DNA of 64,000 nucleotides from contig NZ_JACHLM010000002.1 in assembly GCF_014207965.1 (NCBI RefSeq), positions 186,001-250,000 on the forward strand. Reading direction: 5' to 3'. Positions 57,273-64,000 of this stretch are shown piece by piece (position 1 is the stretch's first letter; each line of letters opens with the position of its first letter). Both the position numbers and the translations under genes were made by a program. Source of the stretch: Brevundimonas bullata. GTDB lineage: Bacteria; Pseudomonadota; Alphaproteobacteria; Caulobacterales; Caulobacteraceae. The notes under the pieces were generated by a model. It worked only from the letters and a program-made list of their open reading frames with translations, searched no databases and was not told the origin of the DNA.

Positions 57273-57719
57273 GTGAAGTTCCTGGATATAGGCGAGGTGG
57301 TTCAGCGGTCGGGACTGCCGGCCTCGACGCTGAGATTCTATGAGGAAAAGGGGCTGATCGCCTCGGTCGGGCGGCGTGGCTTGAGGCGGTTGTTCGATGT
57401 TGAGGCGCTGGATCGGCTGTCGCTGATCGCCCTGGGGCGTTCAGCGGGTTTCTCGCTGGACGAGATCGGCGACATGCTGGGCCTCGACGGTCCGCCGCGG
57501 ATTGATCGGGCGCGGCTGGCGGACAAGGCGGATGAGCTGGATCAGACGATCCGGCGGCTGACCGCCCTGCGCAACGCCCTTCGACACGCGGCGGAATGCC
57601 CGACGCCCAGCCATATGGAGTGTCCGACGTTCAATCGTCTTCGGCAGGCGGCGGTGGCGCGCGGTCGTGAGGCTAGGCCCCCGGCGAAACGCGCGCCCAG
57701 TTCGAGGTCTGGTTCCTGA
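57273..57719 (+). CDS. MerR-family transcriptional regulator
   Basis: 148 residues from a GTG at 57273, directly after GAGGT; earlier in-frame starts overlap the divergent methyltransferase. The winged-helix start FLDIGEVVQRSGLPASTLRF then YEEKGLI is classic MerR, with a dimerisation coiled coil at about 75-105. The effector part has HAAECPTPSHMECPTFNRL: two cysteines seven residues apart plus histidines that could sense metal or thiol stress. The last 47 bp overlap the end of convergent miaA. It probably controls the methyltransferase. Confidence 0.88.
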   Translation: MKFLDIGEVVQRSGLPASTLRFYEEKGLIASVGRRGLRRLFDVEALDRLSLIALGRSAGFSLDEIGDMLGLDGPPRIDRARLADKADELDQTIRRLTALRNALRHAAECPTPSHMECPTFNRLRQAAVARGREARPPAKRAPSSRSGS

Positions 57720-58557
57720 ACCAGGTCAGTTGGCGCTTGGCGTAGTGGCGGGTGGACAGGCGGATAGCGGCGACGGCCTGGTCCAGGGTTGTGGCGCCGG
57801 TCAGATGGGCGGCCAGTTCGGGGACGCCGACGGCCTTCATGGCGGGGAGGGTCGGGTCGAGGTTGCGGGCCAGCAGGGCGCGGACTTCGTCCAGGGCGCC
57901 GTTGTCGATCATCTGGCTGACCCGGGCGTCGCAGGCGGCGTAGAGGCGGTCACGCGAGGGCTCGACCACCAGGGCGTCATAGGAACCCTGCGCCAGCAGG
58001 GGCCGGGTGTCAGCCTTCCAGTCACTGAGCGAGCGGCCGGTGGACTGAGCCACGGCGAGGGCGCGGATCAGGCGCTGGCGGTCGCCGGGGGTGATGGCGG
58101 CGGCTGCGACGGGATCGACCTCGGCCAGGCGGCGGCGGAAGGCGGCCTCGCCCTCGGCGTCATAGTCGGTCTGGACGGCGTCGCGTACGGCATCCGGCAC
58201 GGCGGGAATGTCGGCCAGACCGCGCGTCAGGGCGTTGAAATAGAGGCCGGTGCCGCCGACCAGCAGGGCCGGGCGATCTTGCGCCGCCAGTTCCTCCAGC
58301 AGCGGCATGACGGCGCGGGTCCAGCGACCGACCGACCAGGATTCGGCGGCGTCGGCCACGCCATAAAGACGGTGTTCGGCGCGGGCTTCGTCCTCGACAG
58401 AGGGGCGGGCGGTGAGGATGCGCAGGTCGGTGTAGAGCTGCTGGCTGTCGGCGTTGATGATGACGGCGCCGGGCTTCTCGGCCATGTCCAGCGCCAGACG
58501 CGACTTGCCCGAGGCTGTGGGGCCGGCGATCAGGGTGAGGCGGGGCGTTTTGGTCAA
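57673..58557 (-). CDS. miaA: tRNA dimethylallyltransferase
   Basis: 294 residues from a TTG at 58557 (LTKTPRLTLIAGPTASGKS). An ATG at 58623 is in frame but only 11 bp from the divergent mrp start and would add 22 residues unlike the family. The P-loop GPTASGKSRLA, INADSQQLYTDLRI and LVGGTGLYFNALTRGLADIP are diagnostic. MiaA adds dimethylallyl to A37 of tRNAs reading UNN codons, including those for Phe and Tyr. The end RHYAKRQLTWFRNQ is conserved. The start choice is uncertain. Confidence 0.93.
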   Translation of the reverse strand: MTKTPRLTLIAGPTASGKSRLALDMAEKPGAVIINADSQQLYTDLRILTARPSVEDEARAEHRLYGVADAAESWSVGRWTRAVMPLLEELAAQDRPALLVGGTGLYFNALTRGLADIPAVPDAVRDAVQTDYDAEGEAAFRRRLAEVDPVAAAAITPGDRQRLIRALAVAQSTGRSLSDWKADTRPLLAQGSYDALVVEPSRDRLYAACDARVSQMIDNGALDEVRALLARNLDPTLPAMKAVGVPELAAHLTGATTLDQAVAAIRLSTRHYAKRQLTWFRNQTSNWARVSPGA

Positions 58558-58634
58558 AGGAACAGGCTCGCGAACAGGACCAGAGGGCGATAGAACGCCC
58601 GCGACCGGCCCGGCAAGGGCCAAGGAGCAGAGCC

Positions 58635-59701
<1,067 letters not shown>

Positions 59702-59705
<4 letters not shown>

Positions 59706-60022
59706 GCCGGCTCGACCACAACGGCGGTGCCATAGGCCAGGACCTCGGTCACGCCCGGCATGATCTCGTTGGCGTCGTAGCGCATGGCCAGGATGGCGTT
59801 GGCGCCCATGTCGCGCGCATGGGCGACCAGTTCGTCATAGGCTTCCTGACGCGCGGCCTCGGCCAGTTTGACATAGGCCCCGACGCGGCCGCCGATCATC
59901 GACTGCACCCCGCCGATGGCGTCCGAGATGACGTTGCGCGAGCGCACGGTGACGCCGCGCACCATGCCGATATGGCGGACGATGCGGTGGCCGGGCAGGT
60001 CGTTGGTGGTGGCGACGAGCAT
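59702..60022 (-). CDS. ybjQ: YbjQ/UPF0145 family protein
   Basis: 106 residues. VRHIGMVRGVTVRSRNVISD, EAARQEAYDELVAHARDMGA and NAILAMRYDANEIMPGVTEV make up the whole family domain, a small pentameric fold of unknown function. It follows folA on the same strand by 15 bp. Confidence 0.9.
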
Positions 60023-60037
60023 GGTCGTGTCTCCGGT

Positions 60038-60565
60038 TCAGCGGCGGTCGAGGATGCGGAAGGTGAAGGCGTGGTCGTCCTTCTCGCCCGCCGTATGGGG
60101 CTCGGACGCGACCTCGATGAAGGCGCTCTCGTCAAAGGTCGGGAAGTGGGCGTCGCCCTCGGGCTCGGCCTCGACCTCGGTGATGTAGAGGCGTTGGGCG
60201 CGGGGCAGGGCCATTTCGAACAAGGCGGTGCCGCCGATGATGCAGACCTCGTCCACGCCGTCCTCTTCCGCCGTCTCGCGCGCGATGGAAAGGGCCTCGC
60301 CCAGGTTGGAACAGACCAGCGCGCCCTTGGACATGCCTTCTGTCTCATAGGAGCCGTCCTTGGTCAGGACGATGTTCAGCCGACCGGGCAGGGGCTTGAG
60401 CGGCAGGCTTTCCCAGGTCTTGCGGCCCATGATGCAGGGCTTGCCGACGGTGACGGCCTTGAAGCGTTGCAGGTCTGACCGCAGCCGCCAGGGCAGGTCG
60501 CCTTTGTTGCCAATGACGCCGTTACGGGCGCGGGCGACGACGAGGGCGATCTTGGGAATAGACAC
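60038..60565 (-). CDS. folA: Dihydrofolate reductase
   Basis: 175 residues. It reduces dihydrofolate with NADPH, regenerating the cofactor used by ThyA, whose gene lies 1.1 kb upstream. Motifs: VVARARNGVIGNKGDLPWRL (substrate pocket), CIMGRKTWESLPLKPLPGR (NADPH), and EVCIIGGTALFEMAL. Length is normal. Confidence 0.95.
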   Translation of the reverse strand: MSIPKIALVVARARNGVIGNKGDLPWRLRSDLQRFKAVTVGKPCIMGRKTWESLPLKPLPGRLNIVLTKDGSYETEGMSKGALVCSNLGEALSIARETAEEDGVDEVCIIGGTALFEMALPRAQRLYITEVEAEPEGDAHFPTFDESAFIEVASEPHTAGEKDDHAFTFRILDRR

Positions 60566-60616
60566 TGGGCAGGCTCCGAAAGACGGGGGCGGATGAACAC
60601 CGCCCCCTAATCGGAC

Positions 60617-61288
60617 TTAGGCCTCTGGCTCCAACAGTTTCAAGCGGAAGAAGAGCGCGCCGATCACCGCGCCGATCGCCGGAGCCAGGAAGAAGACCCA
60701 GACCTGGCTCAGGGCCTGACCGCCGACTAGCAAGGCCGGGCCGAAGCTTCGGGCCGGATTGACCGAGACGCCTGTCACCTGGATGCCGACGATGTGGATG
60801 ACGGCCAGGGTGATGCCGATGGCGACGCCGGCGAAGGCGCCGTGTCCCTTGGCCCCTGTCACGCCCAGGATGGCGATGATGAAGATGGCGGTGGCCACGA
60901 TCTCGAAGATCAGCGCGGCGTGCAGGCCGTATCCCCCGGGCGACCCGGCGTCGAAGCCGTTCTGACCCAGGCTGGCGAAGCCGGTCTTGGCGATCAGGCC
61001 GAGAATGGCGGCGCCGACGATGGCCCCGATGAACTGGGCCGCCCAGTAAATGAGCATATCCTTGGCGCTCATCCGTCCGGCGACGAAGACGCCCAGGCTG
61101 ACCGCAGGATTGACGTGGCAGCCCGACACCGGCCCGATGCCATAGGCCATGGCGATGATGGCGAAGCCGAAGGCCAGGGCGATGCCCAACTGCCCCACAT
61201 GATCAAACCCGCCCAGCACGGCGGCGCCGCACCCGAACAGCACCAGCACCATCGTCCCGACCAGTTCGGCCGCAAACTTCCTCAACAT
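60617..61288 (-). CDS. aqpZ: Aquaporin Z
   Basis: 223 residues with six transmembrane helices and the two half-helix NPA motifs, CHVNPAVSLGVFV and VNPARSFGPALL. The selectivity-filter set (HVNPAV..., ITLAVIHIVGIQVTG, NPARS) fits water-selective AqpZ rather than the glycerol facilitator. It stands between folA and the MazG-like gene on the same strand, with no obvious metabolic link to either. Confidence 0.95.
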   Translation of the reverse strand: MLRKFAAELVGTMVLVLFGCGAAVLGGFDHVGQLGIALAFGFAIIAMAYGIGPVSGCHVNPAVSLGVFVAGRMSAKDMLIYWAAQFIGAIVGAAILGLIAKTGFASLGQNGFDAGSPGGYGLHAALIFEIVATAIFIIAILGVTGAKGHGAFAGVAIGITLAVIHIVGIQVTGVSVNPARSFGPALLVGGQALSQVWVFFLAPAIGAVIGALFFRLKLLEPEA

Positions 61289-61379
61289 GACAACCCTCCC
61301 GTTTCATGCGCCCGCATCGACGCGGATCAGGGGAGGGTGCGCCGAGTCTCTGGTGCTCGCCAGACGGCGTTACGGGAGT

Positions 61380-61694
61380 TTACGCTTCGGCCTTGAGCGC
61401 TTCAGGCTCCAGCCACTTCAGCCATTTGCGCTGCATGGCGGTTTCAATGTCGATCCCGGCGCGCTCGCAGTAGATGAGCAGCATCCCCAGGACATCGGCG
61501 GCTTCGTCGGCCAGGGCTTCGGCGTCGGGCTTGCCGCGCGCGCGACCCGAAAGGTTCAGGTGCTCCTTGGTCAGTTCGCCCAGTTCTTCCTGCAGCTTGA
61601 GCAGAGCCCAGTCGCGGTCGCGGTCGATGGAATGCTCGCGCGCATAGATGTCGGAGATGCGGAGGACGTCCGCCTTGAGGTCAGCGATCTTCAT
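61380..61694 (-). CDS. MazG-like nucleotide pyrophosphohydrolase
   Basis: 104 residues. The metal motif appears as LKLQEELGELTKEH (ExxE) and LADEAADVLGMLLIY (ExxD), the all-alpha NTP pyrophosphatase arrangement. The small size suggests a single-domain housekeeping or dUTP/dCTP-type enzyme. It is 5 bp from thyA on the same strand, so a role in thymidylate or nucleotide-pool control is plausible. Confidence 0.85.
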   Translation of the reverse strand: MKIADLKADVLRISDIYAREHSIDRDRDWALLKLQEELGELTKEHLNLSGRARGKPDAEALADEAADVLGMLLIYCERAGIDIETAMQRKWLKWLEPEALKAEA

Positions 61695-61699
61695 GGAGG

Positions 61700-62557
61700 T
61701 CAGACCGCGACGGCGGCCTTGATGTGCGGCCAGGGCGTGTAGTCGCTCAGCACGAAGTCCGACAGCTCATAGGCGAACAGGTCGGACTTGGGCGCGACGG
61801 TCAGGGTCGGCAGGGGCAGGGGCGCGCGGGTCAGTTGCAGCTCGGCCTGCTCCAGATGGTTCAGATACAGGTGGGCGTCGCCGAACGTGTGGACGAAGTC
61901 GCCGGGCTCCAGTCCCAGAACCTGGGCCAGCATCAAGGTCAGCAGGGCGTAGGAGGCGATGTTGAAGGGCACGCCGAGGAAGACGTCGGCGCTGCGTTGA
62001 TAAAGCTGGCAGCTGAGCTTTCCGTCCGCGACGAAGAACTGGAACAGGCAGTGGCAGGGCGGCAGGGCCATGTCATCGACGTCGGCCGGGTTCCAGGCGC
62101 TGACGATGTGGCGGCGGCTGTTGGGGTTGGTCTTGAGACCGTGGATCAGCTTCTGAATCTGGTCGATGCTCTGGCCGTTTGGGGCGGCCCAGGAGCGCCA
62201 CTGCTTGCCATAGACGGGGCCGAGGTCGCCGTTGACGTCCGCCCATTCGTCCCAGATGCCGACGCCGTTGTCCTTGAGCCAGCCGATATTGGTCTCGCCG
62301 CGAAGGAACCACAGCAGCTCGATGAAGATCGAGCGCGTGTGCAGCTTCTTGGTGGTCAGAAGCGGAAAGCCCTTGGACAGGTCAAAGCGGATCTGGCGAC
62401 CGAAGACGCCGAGCGTGCCTGTGCCGGTGCGGTCGTCTCGACGAACGCCGTTGTCGAGAATGTCGCGCAGCAGGTTGAGATACTGCCACTCGGGGTGATC
62501 AGCCGGGGCCGCCCCGCTGCGGGTTTCCAGATCGGCGAGGGCGAGAGCGGCGGTCAT
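61700..62557 (-). CDS. thyA: Thymidylate synthase
   Basis: 285 residues. It methylates dUMP with methylenetetrahydrofolate. The catalytic cysteine lies in [13 protein letters not shown], and [35 protein letters not shown] and the end [13 protein letters not shown] are conserved. About 20 extra residues precede the usual N-terminus. It leads the minus-strand group thyA, MazG-like, aqpZ, folA and ybjQ. Confidence 0.97.
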   Translation of the reverse strand: MTAALALADLETRSGAAPADHPEWQYLNLLRDILDNGVRRDDRTGTGTLGVFGRQIRFDLSKGFPLLTTKKLHTRSIFIELLWFLRGETNIGWLKDNGVGIWDEWADVNGDLGPVYGKQWRSWAAPNGQSIDQIQKLIHGLKTNPNSRRHIVSAWNPADVDDMALPPCHCLFQFFVADGKLSCQLYQRSADVFLGVPFNIASYALLTLMLAQVLGLEPGDFVHTFGDAHLYLNHLEQAELQLTRAPLPLPTLTVAPKSDLFAYELSDFVLSDYTPWPHIKAAVAV

Positions 62558-62639
62558 GGGGAGGGAGGATGCCTCTGATTCGTGTCGCTGGGCAGACGTC
62601 CGATTCGCTTGCTCACAGAAAAGTCGGGTTCCTTATCCC

Positions 62640-62746
62640 CGCTCATCCCGGCGGACGCCGGGATCCAGTAAGAGCCACTGCACACTGAGCCGAAATAACC
62701 TGGATGCAGCCAAAGGACTGGATCCCGGCGTCCGCCGGGATGAGCG
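62640..62746. repeat. Twin-palindrome intergenic repeat, copy 4
   Basis: The arms are a perfect inverted repeat of about 30 bp, starting CGCTCATCCCGGCGGACGCC. The loop of each hairpin is GGAC instead of GAAG, changed in both arms. The centre is shorter (about 47 bp) than in the other copies. It lies between the CsgG/SH3 gene and thyA, which are in tandem. Confidence 0.88.
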
Positions 62747-62822
62747 GTTGTGAGAGGGCAACAGAAAAGCGCCCGCCGATTGGGTCGGCGGGCGCTCTTC
62801 CATTTAGTCGGTTCGGCCAGGA

Positions 62823-63770
62823 TCAGCGACCGGGCGCGAGACGCTCGTTCAGCACCCAGCCCAGGTTGTCGTTGTCGTCGAGCACCTCCCACCAGACGCC
62901 GTCGCGATTTCCGGTCGGATAGAGGCGCAGGCCCGCGGGCAGGGCGCGCACGACCGAGCCGCCGTTGGGTCGCGAGCGCAGGGTGGCGGCCTGCTGGACC
63001 GTATAGGTCTGGACCGGCGCTTCCTGAGCCGGCGAGCCGCCTTCCAGTCCGCCCATCTGCATGACCATGTCGGTGTAGGCCTGAATGAAGGCCTGCGACA
63101 CGATGCGGCCGATCTCGGTGTTCTCGTAGCTGCCGCCGCCGAGAGCGCCCGCGCCGAAGCCGCCGGCGCCCAGACCCCAGCTCATGTCGCTCTTGGAGGC
63201 GTAGCCCTCGGTCACGGCGGCGGTTTCCGAGGTGCGGACATTGGTCAGGGACAGGACCGTGTTGGCCTCCATCCGGCGTGTGCGCAGACCGCCGACGATG
63301 GCGCCGGCGCGTCCGCCGATGGCGGCGCCGGCCAAGCCGGCCAGGGCGCTGCCGCCCGAGTTGGCGTTCTGGCTGGCGATCTCGCCGACCAGGACAAAGT
63401 CCGCCGCCCGCACCTGGCCGCCGCCGACATTGGAGCCGCGTTGCAGGTCGCCGCCGGAGGCCAGTTCACGCTCGCGCTGCGCGACGCTCATGCCCATGCC
63501 GCGGTCCACCAGGGTGAAGCAGCCCGAACGCTGGATCACCACGCGCAGCAGGCTTTGCGGCGGCGAAAGCTGCAGCTCACGCCAGTAGTCGGACTGGCCG
63601 TCGGCCAGGGTGACCGTGCCCAGGCTGCGGGCGCAACGCGGGATCTGCGCCATCTGTGCGTCCTGGGTGCGTTGGGCGCCGCTGCGACGCGCCTGGGCTT
63701 CAGAGGCGGTCGGCAGGACGGAGGCGGCCATGAGCACGGCCAGGGCAGGGGCCATCATGCGGATATTCAA
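62823..63770 (-). CDS. CsgG-like secreted protein with C-terminal SH3 domain
   Basis: 315 residues; the ATG at 63758 is an alternative. A signal peptide (ending SEAQA) precedes a CsgG/HfaB-like domain with LLRVVIQRSGCFTLVDRG, RAADFVLVGEIASQNANSGG and LSLTNVRTSETAAVTEG. A glycine/alanine-rich stretch sits in the middle. The last 60 residues are a bacterial SH3 domain (TLRSRPNGGSVVRALPAG, WWEVLDDNDNLGWVLNERL). CsgG proteins form outer-membrane export pores; no lipobox is present, so export function is uncertain. A second SH3 gene follows upstream. Confidence 0.8.
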   Translation of the reverse strand: MNIRMMAPALAVLMAASVLPTASEAQARRSGAQRTQDAQMAQIPRCARSLGTVTLADGQSDYWRELQLSPPQSLLRVVIQRSGCFTLVDRGMGMSVAQRERELASGGDLQRGSNVGGGQVRAADFVLVGEIASQNANSGGSALAGLAGAAIGGRAGAIVGGLRTRRMEANTVLSLTNVRTSETAAVTEGYASKSDMSWGLGAGGFGAGALGGGSYENTEIGRIVSQAFIQAYTDMVMQMGGLEGGSPAQEAPVQTYTVQQAATLRSRPNGGSVVRALPAGLRLYPTGNRDGVWWEVLDDNDNLGWVLNERLAPGR

Positions 63771-63824
63771 GGGAAAACTCCTGGGAGATCAGGCGCTGCC
63801 GCTCTCATGCGAGAGGGCAGGACG

Positions 63825-63860
63825 GTGTTCAGTGCTTGGTGCTTGGTGCTTGGTGTTCAG
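63825..63860. repeat. Short tandem repeat flanked by direct repeats
   Basis: Three copies of the 7-bp unit GGTGCTT-like (TGCTTGG) lie between two direct copies of GTGTTCAG (63825-63832 and 63853-63860). The right copy contains the stop codon of the partial minus-strand gene. Such a tract is prone to length change by slippage. Confidence 0.7.
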
Positions 63861-64000
63861 TCTTCGGTCGACAGGCGGTCGCGCTGCAGCCAGCCGACGT
63901 TGTCGTCTGCGTCCAGAACCTCGACCCAGTCGCCATCCTGATTGCCCGTCGGGAAGACGGTGTCCTCGGCGGCCATGGTGCGAACGACATCGCCGTCTGG
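63857..64000 (-). CDS. C-terminal SH3 domain of a gene entering from the right edge
   Basis: 47 residues before the TGA at 63857-63859. VFPTGNQDGDWVEVLDADDN and VGWLQRDRLSTED align with the SH3 end of the neighbouring gene (LYPTGNRDGVWWEVLDDNDN, LGWVLNERLAPGR), so the two are tandem paralogues at least in this domain. The rest is outside the window. Confidence 0.8.
   Translation of the reverse strand, partial: PDGDVVRTMAAEDTVFPTGNQDGDWVEVLDADDNVGWLQRDRLSTED

Overview
The window is one contiguous piece of a high-GC alphaproteobacterial chromosome, most likely from Caulobacterales and Brevundimonas-like. That assignment is inference from content: a MipZ division-site ATPase, an RNase E ending in the Gly-Trp-Trp-Arg-Arg tail, a circularly permuted two-piece tmRNA, an alpha-type SspB, class II DAHP synthase, Bpt transferase and the order pyrE-pdxJ-acpS-lepB-rnc-era. 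Coding density is high, many starts are GTG or TTG, and stop/start overlaps are common. No phage, insertion sequence, CRISPR array or rRNA was seen.

Layout. 0-9 kb: a DsbA-like thioredoxin, a BepA-like M48 protease, rne, amiC, family 5 uracil-DNA glycosylase, a NYN nuclease, folK and a cupin. 9-17 kb: rpoZ, rel/spoT, a LOG protein, then the compact pyrE-pdxJ-acpS-lepB-rnc-era run. 17-25 kb: an accessory patch between era and recO (serine hydrolase, metallo-beta-lactamase-fold protein, acetyl-CoA hydrolase, VOC protein, SnoaL-like protein) in which three genes carry single-base frameshifts, then recO, a DipZ-type fusion and a nitronate monooxygenase remnant. 25-36 kb: parC, lemA, an htpX-like protease, bpt, motB, hemB and a valine-catabolism pair. 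36-41 kb: aromatic biosynthesis (DAHP synthase, ACT-less prephenate dehydratase, chorismate mutase) with a short Phe/Tyr-rich leader ORF, then a SPOR lipoprotein, mipZ and a J-domain protein. 41-55 kb: parE, an O-antigen ligase, uvrD/pcrA, small membrane proteins, YbaY-RHH-SIMPL, EamA, GST, YccF, ccdAB, fumC and a RusA-like nuclease. 55-58 kb: sspB beside the two-piece tmRNA gene, and a divergent methyltransferase/MerR pair. 58-64 kb: miaA, mrp, ybjQ, folA, aqpZ, mazG-like, thyA and a CsgG/SH3 protein followed by part of a second SH3 gene.

How the parts may work together. The tmRNA tag starts with the residues SspB is known to recognise, so tagging RNA and proteolytic adaptor lie side by side. 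Feedback control of phenylalanine synthesis by an ACT domain is missing from the dehydratase encoded here, while a leader ORF with eight aromatic codons in twelve precedes the chorismate mutase gene; attenuation is a testable idea. Folate/thymidylate functions (folA, thyA, a MazG-like hydrolase) are grouped. Four copies of a twin-palindrome repeat and one copy of a second repeat family sit in intergenic gaps. Four convergent gene pairs end in a shared CTAG.

Limits: all family calls are by eye from motifs and length. No alignments, searches or folding programs were run.
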